DNA of 64,000 bases from Trichobilharzia regenti (GCA_944472135.2 OX235264.1:123409809-123473808); one strand, 5' to 3'; positions 22,447 through 33,917 are shown, numbered from the stretch's first letter. Notes: a model not told the origin generated them from the sequence alone. Made by a program: numbers and translations.

Positions 22447-23473
22447 ATGGGATCTCTACTGGTCCCAATTCTTGCTGACTGTCTGATGGCAAACCTCGAG
22501 AACGGCCCACTGAAACCAAGTGTTGATAATTTACAAATGTGTGCTAGATATATGGACGACATCTTCATTATCTATGGTGATGGCCACGATCTTAACCAGT
22601 TACTACAAATTTTCGACAACTGCATTAAACTAGAAAGTTCACTCTGGAAATTGAAAATGGATCTGAATGCTGAATTTTCAAGAAGAGCTTACGGAACATT
22701 AAGAATGTCCATCCATCGCAAACCCCCTGGAATAGCTAACTCACAAGCTTATAAAGCTCGGTACCTAATATTCTTAAAATAAACTCAATTGGAACTCACA
22801 CCGCGGAAGAAGAAATATACTTCCGGAAAGAAATTTGCATACAAAATTCATGTCCATCAATATTTATAGACAAAACATCAAACAGGAAATCGAGAAGAAT
22901 CAAACGCCATCCATGTCAAAAAAGATGCCTTATATGAACCTCGACTTCAAAGGTGACCTACTCAGTGATATCCTTAAGAAGAAAATTTAGACTTCTTGAA
23001 GAGTAACCTTGTTAGTGGCAACATTGAGAGCAGATTTCACCAATTGACCACTGATCTGCAGAAGCCCAAACAAGTAGATCTCAAACTTGACTACTTCTAT
23101 ATGAATATATAAAATCACCTGTTTCCGTGAAGTCAGGGCCGTTTGACACGATTATTGTCAAAAAGGTTAAAAAGACGCTCTCTATTCAGTGTGGCAGCGG
23201 AAACGCAGTAGTGGCCATCAGATCAGTGCAATAATCGAACATCTCGTAACCACTGGTTATTCGAACTCAGCAAACACCTCCTGCTTCAAAGTACTATACA
23301 AAGTGAAGAGAAACCTGCCAAAGATAACGCGTTTCCGTCTTCTTTGGATTGCACAGTGCTCTAGACGTTCATTTAGAATAACGAAAACTATGCATGCAAA
23401 GGAAAATTATTCAACCGCTTCCACTATCACGATAACAACTTCGACTTGTATCATTACTTTTTCTGGCTACTAA
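22447..23473 (+). mobile_element. Penelope-like element remnant, right arm
   Basis: Mirror of 3,769-4,795. The reverse transcriptase part at 22,447-22,782 shows 'GSLLVPILADCLMANLE' and 'RYMDDIFIIYG'. The C-terminal region at 23,189-23,473 shows 'ISAIIEHLVTTGYSNSANTSCFKVL', typical of the end of GIY-YIG-bearing Penelope-like proteins. Stops separate the two parts. Its orientation is opposite to the second Penelope-like remnant at 26,640-27,491. Confidence 0.77.
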
Positions 23474-24627
23474 ATATAAATTCCTTATACTATTTTGTTT
23501 CCATGTACAATGTGAGCACAACTCTTTCATCAAACCATTAAGTTATAACGTTGAACTTCTTTAACAATGATTCGTTACAACTCATCAATTTTGTCACTTC
23601 TCTCGTATATCAACATCAAATTCGACTGAACGCCAATTGTATTGCTTGAAAAGCTTACTAATTGTATTTTCGTTTGACAAGGCTACTGTACATACATACA
23701 AAAACCATACATATTTGCAATTGTACAGATTAACCAATGAATTCCCCAAGATGCAGATCGTTGTTCAACTACTGGACATGTGTCTAATAATATTTTCTTA
23801 CCGAATAGTGCGATGAATAACTAATCAATGAAGTGTGAACTACTCATGCATTACTGATTCACCGTACACTCTTCGTACTCGTCGAATTTATCTGTCACGT
23901 ACTACAATCCTCATAGTATCATCAGTTACTATCTGAAACCACTGTGAATACATTTCACATCAAATTAGAACACAATACTTCAAAGGATGATGATGATGCT
24001 GAATATAGCTGGATCTCACAATGATTATTCGATTCATCAGACATATCCTCGAACTTCGCTCCAATACTGTACGAACATCAAACTCAATTTCGCGTGAATG
24101 TAAACATCGTTTGATTGCTTCTCATTCATATGAAATACCGAATCTCCATCAATTGAAACGTGACTACTTAACGTGTTGGTGAGTGTGGTAGTACTTTCAC
24201 GTCGTAAAATGCTTCGAAATCAATCATCTTTGAAATCATGTCAGATGTACAAACAACGCCACTCAGTGTAAGAGAGATGGCGCTTATTGCAGATGGCCTG
24301 AACATAGATCAGAACATTCAAGAATTTAGTGATAATCGTTTCATCCTCACTTAGATGAGAGCCACATTCTACATCAGCTGACGCATCATTCAGATGGTGT
24401 CATTCTAATTCACGAAGAACGCTTTTGACCAATAGAAAAAGATACTCTGATCTGATTGGCAGTTGGTGAGAATGGGGGTGATTTGAATTGTGCAATTCAT
24501 ATATTGGACAGCTGTGCTAATTGGCTTCACCAGTCTCCACTTCTGTCAATATACACACAGGTGAGATATGTCTCTCCATCTTATGACCCCTCAGCATGAG
24601 TATGTCGGTTGGAGCCTAGCAAAACGG

Positions 24628-24635
24628 TATAAATA
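24628..24635 (+). promoter_or_regulatory. TATA box of peptide gene copy 4
   Basis: TATAAATA, 52 bp upstream of the ATG at 24,688. This copy stands alone: there is no partner gene facing it, unlike copies 2/3 and 5/6. Confidence 0.65.
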
Positions 24636-24687
24636 TGGTGGGTGGAGATGATCGTGTATGACAGTGCTATAATCAGTATCCACAGAA

Positions 24688-24931
24688 ATGAGAATGCAGT
24701 CGAAGTGTCTAAAATCGAGACTGGCTGTCGGTGTCGTCATCTTCCTTATTCAAATGATCACAGTGTTTGCTGCTGTGGCACACGACACTGTGCTGATTGA
24801 CAAACGTGAGTTATTCAAGATTACCTAGCTAAATAACTAATATTTATAGTAAAAATTACATTGCGTATGAAGTGACTTATATGCTTTTTGTTTTCTTTCA
24901 TTTCACAATAGGTCGTTTGAGGTTGCATTGA
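24688..24931 (+). CDS. Small secreted peptide gene, copy 4 (type II)
   Basis: Exon 1 is at 24,688-24,805 (118 nt), the intron at 24,806-24,911 (106 bp, GTGAGT to AATAG), and exon 2 at 24,912-24,931. The product is 45 aa, starting MRMQSKCLKSRLA, with a hydrophobic core and cleavage after AVA. The mature peptide is HDTVLIDKRRLRLH. Relative to type I the terminal exon is one codon shorter, and the peptide starts and ends in His rather than Gln. AATAAA is at 25,040-25,045. It differs from its mirror, copy 1, at 11 of 118 exon-1 positions by my count, more than the flanking arm sequence. That fits conversion of copy 1 by another family member. Confidence 0.78.
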
Positions 24932-26416
24932 TTGACGGCATAGTCACCGAGGCGAGGAATCACATCACCCGTATTATTAGTGTGTGTAGTGCAGTAGATT
25001 AAAATTTTGCTTGTAATATTTTGTGCAGTGTGATGTAAAAATAAACATATTCATCTATTCACTGTGTTTTGCATATCGATTTCTGCTCGCTATTACTTCT
25101 TCGAAAATAAGTGCATGCAGATATTGATTTTGGATGGTGCAATGATTGTTATCTCCTGAAATCTTCATGTCGCGTTTCAGTGAGTAGTGTGATTTCACAT
25201 ATTTTAGATGCGTCAGTCTTTCCAAACGTGTGAAACCGACGTTAGAGCTCAAAGAACTACTTGTTGTGGCGCGTTTTTCATTTTATCCTTGTGGTGCTTG
25301 CGTCGTTTTCAGTGCCTTGAAATTATCTGTTTCATGATTCTACTAAATCAACAGTAAATCCTGGTGGGATACGAGCAATCTTCACTCGATTTATGAATGA
25401 GATCTCGTGTTTCACATTATCACAGTCACCGTTATATTCATTTTTCGTGACGGCTTGAAAGTAGCTCTTTGTGTTGTGTTTCATCGACAATGCCAGATAT
25501 ACTTGACGTTGCCTCCAAACTCCTGTGTAAAACGTGAGACACAGTGACATGTGTGAATGAATTTCAGTGTGTTGATGAAGCAGGTGTTTCCTACTGCTGC
25601 GATATCTAACATTAACTGCACCTCACCGTAGTCGGAACAACCCCGTGACGAATGTGGTATCACACTCTATCTGAAAACATTCATAAGCCACAGCGTCAAT
25701 TTATCCAAGATTTATTAGGTAGTGAAATTACTTCATAACAAATAGGTACAATTACTATGGGCATTTGAATCCGACTGAAATCTCTCAGATATCTCGAAAG
25801 ATTAGAACGATGAATCACTGAGATGCTATCAGTGATGGCAGTGGATCCAATGTCTCATAAATATGTTGAATGATCATGAATGAAAAAAGGAGAATTTGTG
25901 AGGATTTCGAATAAGTTTAAAATAGTGAAATTATACTTACATGCTTGAGAGTGAAAAATTAAGACTGAATTTCAGAATTTAGGAATACTGTGATATCCAG
26001 GTGTATCCAGGAGCATCATTATCATCGCGCTTGCATCAAGTACTGTGATATACTTCTTTGTAAAATATGTTCACCTAGTAGGTAGTGAGTTACTGATACT
26101 TTCTGTAAGTACGAAAAGTGTACAGTGATGTGGAATTGCAGAGTATTTCACACTTCTATGACTAGTCAATCGTCTCATAAGTCGATCACAAATATGCACA
26201 TAATGCTGCACACTCTCCATAGTCAACAGGATTGGATGTAGTGATCAAGTTAATTCGATTCGTTTCGATCCGCCTGGAGGAAAATTCTGTGGAGATACAG
26301 TTCAGATAAAAAGTGGTCAGTTAGGAAAGAATCACAGTTTAGTTGATCAGAAATGACGATGAACCATTTTCAAACAGAGCTCTGAGTTTGAACAAAGCAA
26401 GAACTACAGTTTTAGC

Positions 26417-26465
26417 AGAATAAAATGGTACCATCTTTTATTTCGTTGCCTTCGCGTCAGCTGCT
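26417..26465 (-). ncRNA. Hammerhead-like sequence with altered core (right arm)
   Basis: Mirror of 670-721. Stem I (AGCAG/CTGCT), GAAA and the stem III hairpin are kept, and the stem III base pair next to the cleavage site is better (U-A). The core reads CTGACGC instead of CTGATGA, so it is unlikely to be active. Confidence 0.4.
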
Positions 26466-26639
26466 TACATGGCGAAGGCATTATTAAATATATCTACAAC
26501 AACAATTTTGACATACTTGCCCACACAGAGTGCAGTTTAAGCAAAATCAATCGATCAATATACGCATACACTAAATATATATACATATATGAATAGGAAA
26601 TATTAAACATCATTCCGAAAAATAATAATCATACACAAT

Positions 26640-27491
26640 GGAAGCATTTGGCATTTCGCATTCGGAAGAAAGAGAGGTGAAATTATCCAGTTACCAGGGC
26701 AAAGAAAGACTGATAACCCCTTCTTTCTGGACGCATAAATCAGGATTCAGGCGGTTTTTGGAAATGTCTTCAGCAAACTTACGGAGAATTGAGCTCTTTT
26801 GCCTAATGATAATTTTGAACGATTTTACGACGTCCACCTCATGACCGGTGTCATGGAGATGCCCAGCGATGGCACTGTTTGAAGCATATGTTCCCTTTAG
26901 ACGTAAGCGTTTTCGCATATGTTAAGAAAATCGTAGATATGCCCTTCTTTCTGTCCTTACAATGTAATTGCTCCGGCAGATACATGTAAATTTGTATACA
27001 CACTTGGAGGTAATATGAAAAGGATATCTATCGATTTTTGATTGCACCAAAGAGCAAGTTGTTCGATAGACGGGAGCGGGCGTAGCTGCAGGATGTACTC
27101 AGCCTTCTCTCGATCATCCCTGCAATATGTTCACCTTTATAGTCAAGCTGAACGCAGATTGGCTTTTTACCCATTGTCATTTGTTTTACACTTGTGACTT
27201 CAGATCTTCCATACTTGTTGATGAACATTTGAGGATACTCATTTCTCTTATATATTTTTCAAGGAACTCAAACTCCTCCTCTAGTTTCTCTATAGAGAAT
27301 GTTCTCCTCGCTCTATAGTAAAGAGCCTTGACTAGACCCCGTTTAAAGCTATGTGGACAAAAGCTATTAAAATGCAAGTATTGTCCTTTCCATGTGGGCT
27401 TTCGATAAACTGAATTTTGAAGACTACCGTCCTCTAGGCGTTCCATAGCTATGTCCAGGAAGTGAAACTTTCCGTCACTTTCATGTTCCAT
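26640..27491 (-). mobile_element. Penelope-like element, 3' part (RT thumb to GIY-YIG), right arm
   Basis: From 27,491 downward the minus strand encodes 'GKFHFLDIAMERLEDG', then 'SVYRKPTWKGQYLHFNSF' and 'HSFKRGLVKALYYRAR', which are diagnostic of Penelope-like reverse transcriptases. A degenerate linker follows, then a GIY-YIG-like region with 'SKCVYKFTC' and the tail 'SAIAGHLHDTGHEVDVVKS'. The frame is interrupted at least near 27,028 and 26,920. The part up to 27,142 is mirrored at 1-480; 27,143-27,491 lies outside the visible palindrome only because the window starts there. Confidence 0.8.
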
Positions 27492-28160
27492 AGTGAAATC
27501 AATATTGGCGTGTGCACCATTGAATAATCTTAGTAAGTGTTAAGCTCTCAGTGATTCATGCGAAATTTGATACGACATATTATAATCACCTGAAATTCTG
27601 ACAGTGAGTGTGTCTCCAATCACTCCGAATTCCCTTCCACAAATGTGTTGGTTTGAATTCAATCTGAAAACTCATTTTAGTTTTGATTGAATAACCAAAC
27701 ATTCGAAGCTGACTGGTTGCAGCACACCAGTGAAAAGGTGTCGACTGGAGTTTCATGAAATCTAATTTTTATCCGAAACATTTACAAGTCAGATTTATTA
27801 AAGAAACTCCACTTCGAAGCGTATGAAGTGAATTATTTTAAGTCTAAACATGGTCATTCTGGTTGTGTCTATCTCCGTTATGAATATGCTAATATTCTGA
27901 TAAACAATACACTGTTGTACTGTTTTAATAACTCATGATGTCTGATCGATGCATTAGAAGTAGAGTGGAAATCGTGTGAAATCCTGCCTCAAATATGTGC
28001 GGACTGGTGGCGCATTGTGCCCTAGAAAAGTTGTTGAAGTTTCAGGAAGATCATGGATAATTGTCATCAATGCATCGAGAGTGAAATGGAATCCATGATA
28101 TACATCCAAACGAAATTCACTTTTAACGGTTTGAAAAAAATTGGGCATTGAGTATATGAT
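27492..28160 (+). other. Junction segment, no gene seen
   Basis: Module-derived sequence. 27,700-27,860 is a diverged relative of 5,690-5,830, and 27,950-28,110 a relative of 6,150-6,240, in plus order. The minus-strand frame at 27,954-28,214 is not supported by its relatives. Confidence 0.5.
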
Positions 28161-28251
28161 ATTCATTATAATAAACGTTGTTTTGTATTTTCCAATGAAT
28201 GTTTTGTTTTTCATTCATTGGTAAATACAAAAACCTTTATTATAATAAATG
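28161..28251. repeat. Imperfect foldback hairpin of about 40-bp arms
   Basis: The left arm (28,161-28,201) and right arm (28,212-28,251) are near reverse complements (CCAATGAATG facing CATTCATTGG, TTATAATAAA at both ends). They surround about 10 nt of T-rich loop. Confidence 0.75.
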
Positions 28252-28333
28252 GGATCCATGCTGAAAATTCCATACTTTTACCAAAAGTACCGTGTGGAAT
28301 CAAGCTGAAATCAAAAATAAAATAAAAATATTC
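28252..28333 (+). mobile_element. SINE 3' fragment
   Basis: Only the tail part remains: GCTGAAAATTCCATAC, then TACCAAAAGTACCGTGTGG, and an AAATAAAATAAAAAT end. It lacks the tRNA-like head and directly abuts the foldback hairpin. Confidence 0.65.
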
Positions 28334-28534
28334 TGCAGGCTTCTATACACTGAATAGTTCTGAAGAATAAGAGACGCATGTAAGATGACTGGCAATTTAT
28401 AATATATCCGAGGATCATGAGTCAATCAGAAATATCATTCAACAAAACACACTAAAATGTCTGTGTTTAGATAAACACAGTCGAGAATGCAGCTAGTATG
28501 TAGATGTATTATTAATATTATTTGCAGTGTACAC

Positions 28535-28816
28535 TCATATTACTTGCAGTTGATAAGTAGTGCAACATGGACACGTAATACCTTTTTGACAGTCTACTAG
28601 AGGCTCTTTCAAACACCTGCCCTCAATGACCTCATGTAGAAGATCAGGTACTAGTTGGTTAAGAATTAGCAATAGGAAGATTTCAAAATCCAATGAATGA
28701 ATCAAGAACCTCTGAATCCAAAATACTCTTGAGAAATTGAAAAGAGGGAGAATTGCATTATAAACTGACGTCATCATTCTAATTCGCTGCTTCTCATCAG
28801 CTACAAACTACCTGAA
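28535..28816 (-). other. Unrecognised frame next to a CTGATGAG motif, probably Penelope-derived
   Basis: The minus-strand frame of about 90 codons contains 'LPLFNFSRVFWIQRFLIHSL' and ends 'CQKGITCPCCTTYQLQVI'. It begins just beside CTGATGA (28,801-28,795), followed by a short spacer and GAAT (28,786-28,783). Both this core and the frame resemble the hammerhead-plus-frame arrangement at 670-886, so I infer a diverged terminal region of a Penelope-like element with an inactive ribozyme. No counterpart is seen in the palindromes. 28,820-28,990 is A-rich with no gene. Confidence 0.35.
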
Positions 28817-30189
28817 AATACAATGGTTATAAAGAACAACATTTCACACCTCAATATTTGAAAGGAAATAAAGAAAGAATTATAAGATGAATGCTCCAAA
28901 AATATAAGTAGTACAATTTATAAGCTATCAAATTATAAACAAAAGAAAAAAGGTCGGTGAAAAAAAAATAAAACAGTGTTGGCTTTCTGTGTGTTAATCA
29001 ATCACACGTCACCAGTGTATATTGTTGACTTCGCTCAAATCAACAAGTGAAATTATTGAGTAGAATCACCATACATTGTTTCACAGTCAGGTAGCTAGCT
29101 CCAAAGAATGTTCATTAAAGGCTCTCTGGATAGTAGATGGTTGGAGGTACACAGCAGGAAGCATTTCCTGATCTAGGTTTCGTGATAGTTAACACTAGTC
29201 TGCAACGCATAGCTGAGACAATCAATGGACTCAGGTTCGAAACCGCGTCAATCTGTGCTGCAGTGTCAGTCATTACCACTGAGCCAGAATTTCATTATCG
29301 CGAATGAACTGTCGCAAGACATAATCGGAATGTTTCATTGGATATCACGTAGTTAACAAAATGCATTCTTCAGGGAACCTGGTACCTACGCATTTAATAT
29401 TTGACATTCTGCATTATTTCGCATCTGGGAGATTTTTCGCTAGTATCTACGATGCCTGTTTACACCGATTTTATTGAATCTACTAGTTTTTCCGAAATCA
29501 AAATTGGAACCAACTATTCACAACTCTGAGTGAATATCGTGAGAATATCCACCCTCTCCTCCTCTTAATAACAATCTTGGACTCACACGCAGAATCTAAT
29601 TAGAATATGCACACCACACACACATTTGTGAATAGATATTTCTCACAGTTGATAACAGACAACACACATTCCTGAAACGTTTGAACTACAGTGAAACGTC
29701 TGTAACAACCTCACGCAATATTCTCAAGTTATTCTCCTTCAATTCACGTGAGTGAGAATGTGCTCACATCCTTCGTTATACAATTTGACCAGTCAACAAA
29801 TTGCTTTCTATGAACAGACAAAATATATTATTGGGGAACAGATACCATATTTCTGAGTTCCCAACAGTTTGCATAAGCTTCTAGAAGACAATGTGTGGAT
29901 GACTTCTTCATTTAGTAACTGCTGGTACTGTCATGCATTAAAACGTACATTGTTTGAGTATAGTGTCTCTACTGTCTACTCAGTCTGGGTTGTTCCATGT
30001 TACAATAAACTCAAGTTCAACAGTTTTTACTCTTAGTACGCATTTCACTTTAGACAAGACGTATCAAACCTGTCTTTCACACAGTGATAATGAACGAAAT
30101 GTGTTTATTGGAGAATCCGGATGGACTTTTCGGTATATTCTCCATCACTTTACAGTGGGTGTTTTATTTTTTTTATATATAGCTTAACT

Positions 30190-30360
30190 CCACACTGTAT
30201 TTTTTCTTCAACTGTGGAATTTTCGGCCTGTGATATCAGTGGCACATATCTTGCAGGCCGACCATTGATATCGAGTGTGCGTCGGCAGTGGGTCGAACCT
30301 TGGACCATATGCATGGTCGGCGGGAGTCCCGACCGCGGTGCCACTGATGCACGTATACAG
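30190..30360 (-). mobile_element. tRNA-derived SINE, minus strand
   Basis: Same position in the module as 10,270-10,437. The B box AAGGTTCGACCC is read on the minus strand. The tail CACACTGTATTTTTTC adjoins T-rich sequence. The mirror is at 47,285-47,455. Confidence 0.75.
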
Positions 30361-30595
30361 TTGTACCCTGCAAATGCAGTGCATGCGTATGCAGATGGAT
30401 TTCATCATATTATAAGATTGCGTTAACTACAAAATACTGAGTATAATACCAAGTATCCCGAAGTGAATCACTAACAGAAGGTCGACGTGAATTCACTTAT
30501 AGGTGTGACTCCAGCACTTTTATGAATTGAGTGAAATCTTTTTTCTGTAGTATTCTCCCCTTATTTATTCGTGGGACGCATGTTAGAAATGAATA

Positions 30596-30796
30596 TGTGC
30601 CTCGGTGGCACAGTGGTTAGCACTCTCGCCACCCTTACACATGGTCCGAGGTTCGACCCCCTGCCGACGCACACCTGATATCTATTGTCGGCCTGTGAAA
30701 TTTCGTCTACCGATATCCATGCTGAAAATCGCATACTTGTATCAAAAGTACAGTGTGGAATAAAGCTTTAAACAAAAATAATAAAAAAAATAAAAT
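30596..30796 (+). mobile_element. tRNA-derived SINE, best-preserved copy
   Basis: The head TGCCTCGGTGGCACAGTGG runs into TTAGCACTC (A box), with B box GGTTCGACCCC at 30,650-30,660. The tRNA-like part ends near GCCGACGCACACC. The body passes through GATATCTATTGTCGGCC, and the tail GCTGAAAATCGCATAC continues with AGTACAGTGTGGAATAAAGC and an AAATAA-rich end. The tail matches the 3' end of the LINE that follows at 30,836. The mirror is at 46,848-47,045. Confidence 0.85.
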
Positions 30797-30835
30797 GTTT
30801 TACATGTAGGGAAATGATTATATACCGGACACTTA

Positions 30836-33800
30836 TAATAATGATAATAACAGCTTTATTGCAAACAGTATTTGTGGTACACGTATGGAATTTTCAGCGT
30901 GTATTACAATATATTGCATAGAATTACCTCATGAATTTTATAAGATTCTTAAAATCAAAGAAAATAAATAAATAAAAAACCAACGCCAAAAAGAATGAAA
31001 GGTAACAAAACAGCGTAGAGTTTACACTTCAAAAAATGCACCACAGGATATGAAATATACAGTTGTTGTGTGATAGAAGATGAGAACAACAGTTTAATAG
31101 TAACGAGGAAAGGAAAACAAAAACTGATGGGATTATTTGTAAGAGTGCCACAGTAAGTTTATCGTCTCATACCTATCGGATTTCTCATCACGTAGCAGCT
31201 GTGCCGGATATGGTATTAGGGAGTTTTGGATTTATTAGTCCTAGCATATAGCCCCCAATAGCTGCTTCTAGTTCTACCAGAAAAAATTCATGGAGACAGC
31301 TGAGTATAGAGAGGATTCTCGGGGTCTGACAATATTGTGTTCGGTAGTTTCTTACATGACATAATATGTCTATCAACAATAGTGTTAACCAGTTGGTTTA
31401 ACGATATTCCACTTGCCTTACTAACGGCTTTTAGTGCCCTTCTCAGCAAATCAAAGTCTTTCTAAAGATAGTAGTCCAGGAAAGATTAATGGGGAGGAGT
31501 AAAGGGGGATGGGTAGAATACAAGAATTGACAAACTGAGAAAGCAAAGACTGCTTTATGCCAGACTGCCTAAATTTCCTAACATAGAACGTTAAACGAAA
31601 CATCTGTCTAGTAACTAGCATGATGTGGGAGGATCAGGAAAGATCGGTGGAAAATCTCAGCCCAAGGTACTTGACATAAGATGTATTTTCAACCTCTGTG
31701 CCGTCAATGAGAGTGGGGTCATGTGAGCTAACTATTTTGTCATCAGTAAACATTACTGTAAACACTGTGCGATTTATCAAAATAAAATCTTATCTAACTA
31801 ATTGTTGTTGGTCACGTTTACGTCTGAAACTGAAATTGACTACGTGACATTTAGACGAATTAAGCTGAAGACCGTTTGAAGAGGACCACTGACTAAATTC
31901 CCACAGAAAGTAATTTAATTTGGAACAATCTGACTGAGAGTTGACAGGCATAGATACAGAGAGGTCAACAGCAAGCATACTTAACAAAAGTGGCTACATC
32001 AGAATGAGGCAAGTCATGTAAGAAAAAGGAAAACAGAAAGGGAGAAAGAACAGCACCTTGAGGAACGCCAGCTAAAGTAAGTGAGTTAGTGGAGGACTTT
32101 CCATTGTAGACGGTGAACTTCTTTTCTATCAGAAAAATAGGAATGCAACCACTTATTTGTCCAGCTCTTAGCCTAAGTTGCAGCAAGCTTACTTAGGAAG
32201 AGAAACCTGGGAACAGAGTCAAATGCAGATGTGTAATCAAGGAAGGCACATCGAAAGTATTTAGCTTATTTATCGAAACTAGAGACTATGCTATGTTGTA
32301 GGACAACAGTGGAATCTAACGTACGTCTACTGTGTTTTTAAGCAAACTGGTTGTGGTCATTGGAAGGCTTCAAAGAGTGTTCAAGATTAAGTGAAATAAG
32401 TCTTTCCATAACTTTCGAAAAAGTGAGGTAATAGCGATGGGTCTAAACTTAACACTTGTTGAATTAGGCACTGGAACGATCTTGATATTTTTCCATGAGT
32501 CAGGTACAATACTTTTGGAAAACGATTCGTCAGTTAATGGGGAACACAAGATGTCAGCACACTTAATAAGGGTAACAGGAGGAACACCATAAGTACTAAG
32601 GGACTGAGTAGGTTTGAGATATTGAAGACACTTGAGGGCATCATTCGTAATAAGGTATGCAAAGCAGTCATTATTTACGCTATTTGAGTTAGGAATCATA
32701 ACATTTGCTGGGATATATGTGTAGGATTCATTAAGCGTGTTAACATCTACAAAAATATCATTCATCATTTGCTTACCACCTGTGATTTCCTTTAATAACT
32801 TCCACATATTAGATGGGGATTTACATGAAAGAAACTTCTGGTTATAGAGAGCATTCAATCTTTGTAATTCAAGCTTAATCGAAGTGTTCATTCTCTTAAC
32901 ACCAGATTTGTTTTTCATTTTGAACAACTTTTCTTTTCACGGCGGAGCTTTTTGAGTTGAGAAGAGGAGAAGCGATCAAATTTTAAGAAGATTGTCTCTT
33001 TTGGACAACAAACATCAAGACAGAAATTAAGATAATATGTTATGTTGGTAATTGTGTTATCAAGAGCTTGTTCAGTATATAAATCCCAGTTTGTGTCTTT
33101 AACATGGACCTTAGATTGAGTATGTTGTCATGAGAATAACATCTGTGTTGTGTTTTCTTTCCAAGGTGTGAGAAGACCCTTTTGTGCTTCTTTCCATATA
33201 CTTTGGGAAATATTCTTATGATACCGTGATCTGAATTTAGTAGTGGGGCTCTTTTTCGAGCTTCAAATATTCCTGCGTCATTTGAGATCAAGAGTGTTAT
33301 CCATTCTAGTCGACAATGTGACAATTTTATCGTGTCCGTGTGATATTAGGAAACCGTGATCACTAGAATTGAAATTTCCAGTAACTATAGACAAGGAGTT
33401 TCCGAAGCGGGTGGCAGCAAGGGAGGTAAATTCATGTGCAAATAAAGACAATTCTGTGGAATTGCACCCAGGAGCAGTATAAATGTTCGAGATGTAAATG
33501 TAGTTGTATTTCAAATCATTTTGATATACTAGATTGTCATGATAAAGATCATGTAGCGATGTTTCTTCAAGTGATATGATCCCAATATTACGATATATAA
33601 TGGAAGACACAAGCGATTAAAGACATTTAGTTTGAGCCAACGGGGAGCGACCATTAGTACTCATAATTATGGGAACAGTCATGAATTGAATAGGGGTATT
33701 TTTAACGCTCTTAGCCAGCCGGCATGATGCCTCTTTTATCTTTTTTATTGAGTTGCAGACCAGCAGGCTTTAAAGATAATAAATAGTCACGACAATAATT

Positions 33801-33917
33801 AATCCGATCAGAGGTCATACTTGAATAAGATTTAGCAAATTAAAATTAATTGGAAATGAGAGACTAGATGCAATATGATTTGGAATGTTTAAGGTATTTG
33901 GTAGTCCAAGATTTAAA
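30836..33917 (-). mobile_element. Old non-LTR retrotransposon (LINE), left arm
   Basis: The minus-strand fossil has endonuclease remnants ('SLSIVTGNFNSSDHGF', 33,610-33,278) and reverse transcriptase remnants ('ALYNQKFLSCKSPSNMWKLL' and 'KFRPIAITS' at 32,927-32,370; 'SGVPQGAVLSPFLFSFFLHD'-like at 32,186-31,965, where SG reads AG). The catalytic YADD box is destroyed by a frameshift (KYACC near 31,970). The 3' end at 30,836 has an AATAAAGC tail and ATAATAATG repeats. Palindrome 1 at 10,690-10,725 shows the empty site. It is present in both arms of palindrome 2, so it predates that palindrome or was copied across. Confidence 0.85.

Larger units (their letters stand above)
1..27142. repeat. Palindrome 1, inverted repeat centred near 13,603
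   Basis: The left half is the reverse complement of the right half. Positions 1-100 match 27,043-27,142, and mirror pairs add to about 27,206 through most of the arm. Several mirrored reading frames are identical residue for residue, for example the 70-codon frame at 6,977-7,189 (-) and 20,017-20,229 (+), and the 63-codon frame at 8,518-8,709 (-) and 18,497-18,688 (+). The arms differ by indels: a SINE only in the left arm (1,061-1,262), a 43-A run replacing ordinary sequence at 5,641-5,683, and a small left-arm deletion near 6,260. The palindrome may continue left of the window. The centre is the promoter spacer between two head-to-head peptide genes. Confidence 0.93.
18490..27142 (+). repeat. 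Module in plus orientation (right outer part of palindrome 1)
   Basis: Inverse of 1-8,710 and related to 57,605-61,957. It contains candidate exons (18,497-18,688; 19,101-19,262; 19,799-19,858; 20,017-20,229), a Penelope-like remnant (22,447-23,473), peptide gene copy 4, and a second Penelope-like remnant near the outer end. Stretches 20,230-21,630, 23,474-24,620 and 25,050-26,400 show no gene I can support. A frame at 20,788-21,045 has a diverged relative at 59,915-60,145 ('ISEVLKCLMEQNV...MHWCP.SIF'). Confidence 0.75.

Noticed and set aside
24238..24354. 38-residue frame MSDVQTTPLSVREMALIADG... (mirror at 2,886-3,002)
   Set aside because: Identical arms give no independent test, the diverged module at 61,950 departs after the first few codons, and there is no signal or promoter.
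30606..30670. Possible tRNA gene
   Set aside because: A and B boxes are present, but the sequence cannot form a full cloverleaf and continues into a SINE body and LINE-like tail.
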